Shown here: one piece after another, positions 52,714-58,746 of the stretch | Layout: each line of letters starts with the position of its first letter | Numbering within the stretch: the stretch's first letter is position 1 | Source: an uncultured Aquimarina sp. | Lineage (GTDB): Bacteria > Bacteroidota > Bacteroidia > Flavobacteriales > Flavobacteriaceae | Assembly: GCA_947495425.1 (NCBI GenBank) | Contig: CANLYR010000025.1 | Span: 1-58,746, forward strand | Length of the DNA stretch: 58,746 nucleotides | Reading direction: 5' to 3' | Translations under genes and position numbers: made by a program | Notes under the pieces: generated by a model | Database searches by the model: none | The model's input: the letters and a program-made list of their open reading frames with translations, nothing else | Told to the model about the DNA's origin: nothing

Positions 52714-52972
52714 AAAAGTATATTTTCTTGTAAATATAATAAAATATGGGAGGTTTAATCAGAACATACATCTCATGGATATTTTGTGAAAAATTAAATA
52801 TTGTAGGTATTATTAAGTATTGACTCTACAATTTAAAAGAAATAAGAATATAAAAAAACCACACTATACTTTTTTACGTAAGTAAGTATATAAATTCAAA
52901 AATATGAATATATAACCAGTGCTAAAAATACATCACATAAAAAATGCCCAATCAAAAATGATAAGGCATTGA

Positions 52973-53044
52973 GCGGGAGACCAGGTTCGAACTGGCGACA
53001 TTCAGCTTGGAAGGCTGACGCTCTACCAACTGAGCTACTCCCGC
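52973..53044 (-). tRNA. tRNA-Gly (anticodon TCC)
   Basis: The minus strand folds as a complete cloverleaf of 72 nt: acceptor GCGGGAG/CTCCCGC, D-arm GCTCAGTTGGTAGAGC, anticodon loop CTTCCAA, and T-arm with GTTCGAAC. The 3' CCA is not encoded. Stem and loop lengths are normal. Confidence 0.95.
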
Positions 53045-53335
53045 AAGTGTGACGGCAAATGTAATAAGTTTTAATTTAATAAGAACAAAAAATAAAACAA
53101 AAATAAAAGTATTAACAGGTAATCAAATTACGTGAAAACCGTATTTAATCGTCAAAAATTGCGTTTAATCCGAAAAAAAATGTATTTTTGTTAATAAAGT
53201 TATAAACATTTTTAAAATATATGTATTATTACTAATAATTTATCGTGCACCTATTATTTATTGGTTGCCTATAGCCCCAAAATTAGTTTTTTGCGAAAAT
53301 ACTATTATTAAAGAAATAAGAAATTCCCATATACT
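53045..53335. other. Intergenic stretch between tRNA-Gly and the repeat-protein gene
   Basis: No ORF or RNA gene apart from the promoter at 53159-53190. The leader after that promoter is about 145 nt, A/T-rich, without an obvious Shine-Dalgarno site. Confidence 0.4.
53159..53190 (+). promoter_or_regulatory. Promoter of the repeat-protein gene
   Basis: TTG (53159-53161), 21-nt gap, TATTTTTG (53183-53190): full TAnnTTTG match. Transcription would start near 53194 with a leader of about 140 nt. Confidence 0.6.
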
Positions 53336-56300
53336 ATGAACTTAAGAATTACCCTAATTCTACTTCTTTTCTTGAATTTCAGTAGCCTACTTTCCCAAGT
53401 AAAGATAGGAGACGATCCTAGTATTATAGATTCCTCTTCACTTTTAGAACTTCAAAGTGCAGATAAAGTATTTGTAATCACAAGGGTTAGTGACAGCCAA
53501 ATGAATGCGATTGTACCATTAACAGGTGCAATGGTCTATAATACTGATCAAAACTGCGTATTCCAGTACAATGGTTCAAGTTGGCAATCTTTATGTATTG
53601 CTTCTGAAACTATCACTTTTATAATAGATAATAATGATGGTTCATTTACGTATACAAATGAAAGTAATATAGCTGTTACAATAAATAAAGCGCAACTTGC
53701 TGATAATGGTGATGGAACTTACACTTTTGACAATGGAAATACTATTTCCGGACCTATTAATTTTGTAGGTACAGACAACCAACAAATTTCATTAAACACC
53801 ACCACCAATGAATTAACTTTGGAAAATGGGGGCAGTGTTGATTTATCCATATATGTTGAAACATTAACTACTATTATTGAAAACACAAATGGTACCTTTA
53901 CCTATACTGATGAAGATGGATCAACTACTACTATCGATGTATCTAACCTGGAAACCCTAACCACGATCGCACTCAATGCCGATAATGCCAGTATCGATTA
54001 TGTTGATGAAGACGGATCAACGACGAACCTGAATCTAACAAACATTGTTCAGAATCTTGAAACGTTGACTACCATTGTAGCCAATGCAGATGGCACCTTT
54101 ACCTATACTGATGAAGATGGATCTACAACTACTATTGACGTTGCTGGATTAGAAACGCTTACTACGATCGCGCTTAATGCTGATAATGCAAGTATTGATT
54201 ATGTGGATGAAGACGGATCAACAACGAATCTGAATCTAACAAACATTGTTCAAAATCTAGAAACGTTGACTACCATTGTAGCCAATGCAGATGGAACCTT
54301 TACCTATACTGACGAAGATGGATCAACTACTAATATCGATGTAGCTGGATTAGAAACCCTTACTACGATCGCGCTTAATGCTGATAATGCAAGTATTGAT
54401 TATGTGGATGAAGACGGATCAACAACGAATCTGAATCTAACAAACATTGTTCAGAATCTTGAGACGTTGACTACTATTGTAGCCAATGCTGATGGCACCT
54501 TTACCTATACCGATGAAGATGGATCAACTACTAATATCGATGTAGCTGGATTAGAAACCCTAACCACCATAGCACTCAATGCTGATAATGCAAGTATCGA
54601 TTATGTGGATGAGGATGGATCTACAACGAATCTGAATCTAACAAACATTGTTCAGAATCTAGAAACGTTGACTACCATTGTAGCCAATGCAGATGGAACC
54701 TTTACCTATACCGACGAAGATGGATCAACAACTACTATTGATGTAGCTGGATTAGAAACCCTTACTACGATCGCACTTAATGCTGATAATGCCAGTATCG
54801 ATTATGTGGATGAAGACGGATCAACAACGAATCTGAATCTAACAAACATTGTTCAGAATCTTGAGACGTTGACTACTATTGTAGCCAATGCTGATGGTAC
54901 CTTTACCTATACCGATGAAGATGGATCAACTACTACTATTGATGTAGCTGGATTAGAAACCCTTACTACGATCGCACTAAATGCTGATAATGCAAGTATT
55001 GATTATGTGGATGAAGACGGATCAACAACGAATCTGAATCTAACAAACATTGTTCAGAATCTTGAGACGTTGACTACTATTGTAGCCAATGCTGATGGCA
55101 CCTTTACCTATACCGATGAAGATGGATCAACTACTAATATCGATGTAGCTGGATTAGAAACCCTAACCACCATAGCACTCAATGCTGATAATGCCAGTAT
55201 CGATTATGTGGATGAAGACGGATCAACGACGAATCTGAACCTGACTAATATCGTAGCGAATCTAGAAACGTTGACTACCATTGTAGCCAATGCGGATGGT
55301 ACCTTTACCTATACCGATGAAGATGGATCAACTACTACTATTGATGTAGCTGGATTAGAAACCCTTACTACGATCGCACTTAATGCTGATAATGCAAGTA
55401 TTGATTATGTGGATGAAGACGGATCAACAACGAATCTGAATCTAACAAACATTGTTCAGAATCTTGAGACGTTGACTACCATTGTAGCCAATGCAGATGG
55501 TACCTTTACCTATACTGATGAAGATGGATCTACAACTACTATTGATGTAGCTGGATTAGAAACCCTTACTACGATCGCACTAAATGCTGATAATGCAAGT
55601 ATTGATTATGTGGATGAAGACGGATCAACAACGAATTTGAATCTAACAAACATTGTTCAGAATCTAGAAACGTTGACTACCATTGTAGCCAATGCAGATG
55701 GTACCTTTACCTATACTGATGAAGATGGATCTACAACTACTATTGATGTAGCTGGATTAGAAACCCTTACTACGATCGCACTAAATGCTGATAATGCAAG
55801 TATTGATTATGTGGATGAAGACGGATCAACAACGAATTTGAATCTAACAAACATTGTTCAGAATCTAGAAACGTTGACTACCATTGTAGCCAATGCAGAT
55901 GGAACCTTTACCTATACTGACGAAGATGGATCAACTACTACTATTGATGTAGCTGGATTAGAAACCCTTACTACGATCGCACTTAATGCTGATAATGCAA
56001 GTATTGATTATGTGGATGAAGACGGATCAACAACGAATCTGAATCTAACAAACATTGTTCAGAATCTTGAGACGTTGACTACTATTGTAGCCAATGCTGA
56101 TGGCACCTTTACCTATACCGATGAAGATGGATCAACCACTACTATTGATGTAGCTGGATTAGAAACCCTAACCACCATAGCACTCAATGCTGATAATGCA
56201 AGTATCGATTATGTGGATGAGGATGGATCTACAACGAATCTGAATCTAACAAACATTGTTCAGAATCTAGAAACGTTGACTACCATTGTAGCCAATGCGG

Positions 56301-58746
56301 ATGGTACCTTTACCTATACCGACGAAGATGGATCAACCACTACTATTGATGTAGCTGGATTAGAAACCCTTACTACGATCGCACTAAATGCTGATAATGC
56401 CAGTATCGATTATATCGATGAGGATGGATCAACGACGAATCTAAACCTGACTACCATTGTTCAAAATCTAGAAACGTTGACTACCATTGTAGCCAATGCA
56501 GATGGTACCTTTACCTATACTGATGAAGATGGATCTACAACTACTATTGATGTAGCTGGATTAGAAACCCTTACCACGATCGCACTTAATGCTGATAATG
56601 CCAGTATCGATTATGTCGATGAAGATGGATCTACAACGAATCTAAACCTGACTACCATTGTTCAAAATCTAGAAACGTTGACTACCATTGTAGCCAATGC
56701 AGATGGAACCTTTACCTATACTGATGAAGATGGATCTACAACTACTATTGATGTTGCTGGATTAGAAACGCTTACTACCATAGCACTCAATGCCGATAAT
56801 GCCAGTATCGATTATGTGGATGAAGACGGATCAACGACGAATCTGAACCTGACTAATATCGTAGCGAATCTAGAAACGTTGACTACCATTGTAGCCAATG
56901 CTGATGGCACCTTTACCTATACCGATGAAGATGGATCAACTACTACTATTGATGTAGCTGGATTAGAAACCCTAACCACCATAGCACTCAATGCTGATAA
57001 TGCAAGTATCGATTATGTGGATGAGGATGGATCTACAACGAATCTGAACCTGACCAATATCGTAGCGAATCTAGAAACGTTAACGACAATTATAAATAAT
57101 ACAAACGGAACCATTACCTATACTGATGAAGATGGATCGACAACTAACTTAATTCTAATCAGTGCAGATCCTCAAAATGATATTACGGCAGGATCAGATG
57201 GAGGACTTTATGTTGATGTTTCTTCAGTAGCAATTGCAGAAACATTAACTACGATCGCGCTTAATGCCGATAATGCCAGTATCGATTATGTGGATGAAGA
57301 CGGATCAACAACGAATCTGAATCTAACAAACATTGTTCAGAATCTAGAAACGTTGACTACTATTGTAGCCAATGCAGATGGAACCTTTACCTATACTGAC
57401 GAAGATGGATCAACCACTACTATTGATGTAGCTGGATTAGAAACCCTTACCACCATAGCACTAAATGCTGATAATGCCAGTATCGATTATATCGATGAGG
57501 ATGGATCAACGACGAATCTAAACCTGACCAATATCGTAGCGAATCTGGAAACGTTGACTACCATTGTAGCCAATGCAGATGGTACCTTTACCTATACCGA
57601 TGAAGATGGATCAACTACTAATATCGATGTAGCTGGATTAGAAACCCTAACCACCATAGCACTCAATGCTGATAATGCAAGTATCGATTATGTGGATGAG
57701 GATGGATCTACAACGAATCTGAATCTAACAAACATTGTTCAGAATCTAGAAACGTTGACTACTATTGTAGCCAATGCAGATGGAACCTTTACCTATACTG
57801 ACGAAGATGGATCAACCACTACTATTGATGTAGCTGGATTAGAAACCCTTACCACCATAGCACTAAATGCTGATAATGCCAGTATCGATTATATCGATGA
57901 GGATGGATCAACGACGAATCTAAACCTGACCAATATCGTAGCGAATCTGGAAACGTTGACTACCATTGTAGCCAATGCGGATGGTACCTTTACCTATACC
58001 GATGAAGATGGATCAACTACTACTATTGATGTTGCTGGATTAGAAACCCTTACTACGATCGCACTAAATGCTGATAATGCAAGTATTGATTATGTGGATG
58101 AAGACGGATCAACAACGAATCTGAATCTAACAAACATTGTTCAGAATCTTGAGACGTTGACTACTATTGTAGCTAATGCTGATGGAACCTTTACCTATAC
58201 CGATGAAGATGGATCAACTACTACTATTGATGTAGCTGGATTAGAAACGCTTACCACCATAGCACTAAATGCTGATAATGCCAGTATCGATTATGTGGAT
58301 GAAGACGGATCTACAACGAATCTAAACCTGACTACCATTGTTCAGAATCTAGAAACGTTGACTACTATTGTAGCTAATGCTGATGGCACCTTTACCTATA
58401 CCGACGAAGATGGATCAACTACTACTATTGATGTAGCTGGATTAGAAACCCTAACCACCATAGCACTCAATGCCGATAATGCCAGTATCGATTATGTGGA
58501 TGAAGATGGATCAACAACGAATCTGAATCTAACAAACATTGTTCAGAATCTAGAAACGTTGACTACCATTGTAGCCAATGCAGATGGAACCTTTACCTAT
58601 ACCGATGAAGATGGATCAACTACAAATATTGATGTAGCTGGATTAGAAACCCTAACTACGATCGCACTCAATGCTGATAATGCCAGTATCGATTATGTGG
58701 ATGAGGATGGATCAACAACAAATCTGAACCTGACCAATATCGTAGC
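53336..58746 (+). CDS. Giant secreted tandem-repeat protein (partial, 3' end outside the window)
   Basis: An open frame runs from the ATG at 53336 to the window end: 1,803 codons with no stop. Signal peptide: LRITLILLLFLNFSSLLSQ. A head domain of about 150 residues follows (MVYNTDQNCVFQYNGSSWQS), of a kind often seen at the start of flavobacterial surface proteins. From about 53861 there are some 24 tandem units of 201 bp (67 residues), each made of a 31- and a 36-residue half. Both halves carry ETLTTI and DEDGSTT. One unit, near 57077, is 273 bp and contains DPQNDITAGSDGGLYVDV. The repeats are acidic and Thr-rich, have no Cys, and look like beta-strand filaments with possible Ca2+ sites (DEDG). 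The C-terminus and any T9SS sorting domain are not visible. Probably an adhesin or surface fibre. Confidence 0.9.
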   Translation, partial: MNLRITLILLLFLNFSSLLSQVKIGDDPSIIDSSSLLELQSADKVFVITRVSDSQMNAIVPLTGAMVYNTDQNCVFQYNGSSWQSLCIASETITFIIDNNDGSFTYTNESNIAVTINKAQLADNGDGTYTFDNGNTISGPINFVGTDNQQISLNTTTNELTLENGGSVDLSIYVETLTTIIENTNGTFTYTDEDGSTTTIDVSNLETLTTIALNADNASIDYVDEDGSTTNLNLTNIVQNLETLTTIVANADGTFTYTDEDGSTTTIDVAGLETLTTIALNADNASIDYVDEDGSTTNLNLTNIVQNLETLTTIVANADGTFTYTDEDGSTTNIDVAGLETLTTIALNADNASIDYVDEDGSTTNLNLTNIVQNLETLTTIVANADGTFTYTDEDGSTTNIDVAGLETLTTIALNADNASIDYVDEDGSTTNLNLTNIVQNLETLTTIVANADGTFTYTDEDGSTTTIDVAGLETLTTIALNADNASIDYVDEDGSTTNLNLTNIVQNLETLTTIVANADGTFTYTDEDGSTTTIDVAGLETLTTIALNADNASIDYVDEDGSTTNLNLTNIVQNLETLTTIVANADGTFTYTDEDGSTTNIDVAGLETLTTIALNADNASIDYVDEDGSTTNLNLTNIVANLETLTTIVANADGTFTYTDEDGSTTTIDVAGLETLTTIALNADNASIDYVDEDGSTTNLNLTNIVQNLETLTTIVANADGTFTYTDEDGSTTTIDVAGLETLTTIALNADNASIDYVDEDGSTTNLNLTNIVQNLETLTTIVANADGTFTYTDEDGSTTTIDVAGLETLTTIALNADNASIDYVDEDGSTTNLNLTNIVQNLETLTTIVANADGTFTYTDEDGSTTTIDVAGLETLTTIALNADNASIDYVDEDGSTTNLNLTNIVQNLETLTTIVANADGTFTYTDEDGSTTTIDVAGLETLTTIALNADNASIDYVDEDGSTTNLNLTNIVQNLETLTTIVANADGTFTYTDEDGSTTTIDVAGLETLTTIALNADNASIDYIDEDGSTTNLNLTTIVQNLETLTTIVANADGTFTYTDEDGSTTTIDVAGLETLTTIALNADNASIDYVDEDGSTTNLNLTTIVQNLETLTTIVANADGTFTYTDEDGSTTTIDVAGLETLTTIALNADNASIDYVDEDGSTTNLNLTNIVANLETLTTIVANADGTFTYTDEDGSTTTIDVAGLETLTTIALNADNASIDYVDEDGSTTNLNLTNIVANLETLTTIINNTNGTITYTDEDGSTTNLILISADPQNDITAGSDGGLYVDVSSVAIAETLTTIALNADNASIDYVDEDGSTTNLNLTNIVQNLETLTTIVANADGTFTYTDEDGSTTTIDVAGLETLTTIALNADNASIDYIDEDGSTTNLNLTNIVANLETLTTIVANADGTFTYTDEDGSTTNIDVAGLETLTTIALNADNASIDYVDEDGSTTNLNLTNIVQNLETLTTIVANADGTFTYTDEDGSTTTIDVAGLETLTTIALNADNASIDYIDEDGSTTNLNLTNIVANLETLTTIVANADGTFTYTDEDGSTTTIDVAGLETLTTIALNADNASIDYVDEDGSTTNLNLTNIVQNLETLTTIVANADGTFTYTDEDGSTTTIDVAGLETLTTIALNADNASIDYVDEDGSTTNLNLTTIVQNLETLTTIVANADGTFTYTDEDGSTTTIDVAGLETLTTIALNADNASIDYVDEDGSTTNLNLTNIVQNLETLTTIVANADGTFTYTDEDGSTTNIDVAGLETLTTIALNADNASIDYVDEDGSTTNLNLTNIV
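53861..58746 (+). repeat. 201-bp coding tandem repeat array, about 24 units
   Basis: Unit starts at codon ACR of ETLTTI recur every 201 bp from 53861 to 57077 (16 units). They continue after a 273-bp variant with starts at 57350, 57551, 57752, 57953, 58154, 58355 and 58556 (last unit cut by the window). Several units look base-for-base identical, for example 55469-55669 with 55670-55870, and 57350-57550 with 57752-57952. Confidence 0.93.

Noticed and set aside
53861..58746. Regular repeats that could suggest a CRISPR or satellite array
   Set aside because: The 201-bp period is a multiple of three, one frame stays open throughout, and the differences are mainly synonymous. It is coding repeat DNA.

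Overview
The window reads as chromosome of a marine-type member of Bacteroidota, class Flavobacteriia; Aquimarina-like is my guess and is not proven. Grounds: low GC, few Shine-Dalgarno sites, promoters of the TTTG-N19-21-TAnnTTTG type, many lipoboxes, the kynurenine route, HerA/DUF853, DUF6702, paired carboxypeptidase-like regulatory proteins, and a very large exported repeat protein. There is no transposase, integrase, phage gene or CRISPR array.

Layout. 1-1986 has no long gene, but on the minus strand it holds four separate paralogous ORFs of exactly 99 nt, each encoding a 32-residue peptide with a conserved C-terminal half. I regard this as the most novel content of the window. Next come queE and a RidA lipoprotein (-), then a plus-strand run (HerA-like ATPase, lipoprotein, cupin, hydrolase, RluF-type pseudouridine synthase, glyoxalase-fold protein, lipoprotein, fatty-acid/sterol hydroxylase family, aldehyde dehydrogenase). 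An orphan cysteine-rich peptide with a Gly-Gly leader lies at 11.9 kb. Kynurenine 3-monooxygenase (12.2 kb) and kynureninase (38.1 kb) are both present but 25 kb apart.

15.3-19.6 kb is a compact signalling cluster: cNMP-sensor histidine kinase, aldo/keto reductase, a response regulator fused to a thioredoxin-reductase-like flavoprotein that lacks the CxxC, and a UBP-type zinc finger. 19.6-31.4 kb is mixed accessory and housekeeping content: a nitrilase broken by one stop codon, a GhrA-like reductase with a divergent Lrp regulator, a Crp-type regulator, a DJ-1 lipoprotein, a beta-lactamase-fold hydrolase, a ParDE-type toxin-antitoxin pair, and a four-gene operon ending in its own ECF sigma factor.

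31.7-35.4 kb holds an AraC regulator, DoxX, a 190-bp block of interleaved inverted repeats, and two promoters that share a pair of TTCGGGAA-like boxes 21 bp apart at the same distance from the -7 element; these drive a 51-residue ORF and an AhpD-like gene. UmuC/UmuD follow in the order C then D. 37-49 kb is envelope and peptide metabolism: S8 lipoprotein protease, TatA, M1 peptidase, DUF6702, two CarboxypepD_reg-like proteins, PepE dipeptidase, glutaminase. 49-52.7 kb has a methyltransferase, a GT2 glycosyltransferase and a multi-membrane TPR protein. After tRNA-Gly(TCC), the window ends inside a plus-strand ORF of more than 1,800 codons made almost entirely of 201-bp (67-residue) tandem repeats.

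All product names come from reading motifs by eye; no database search was run.
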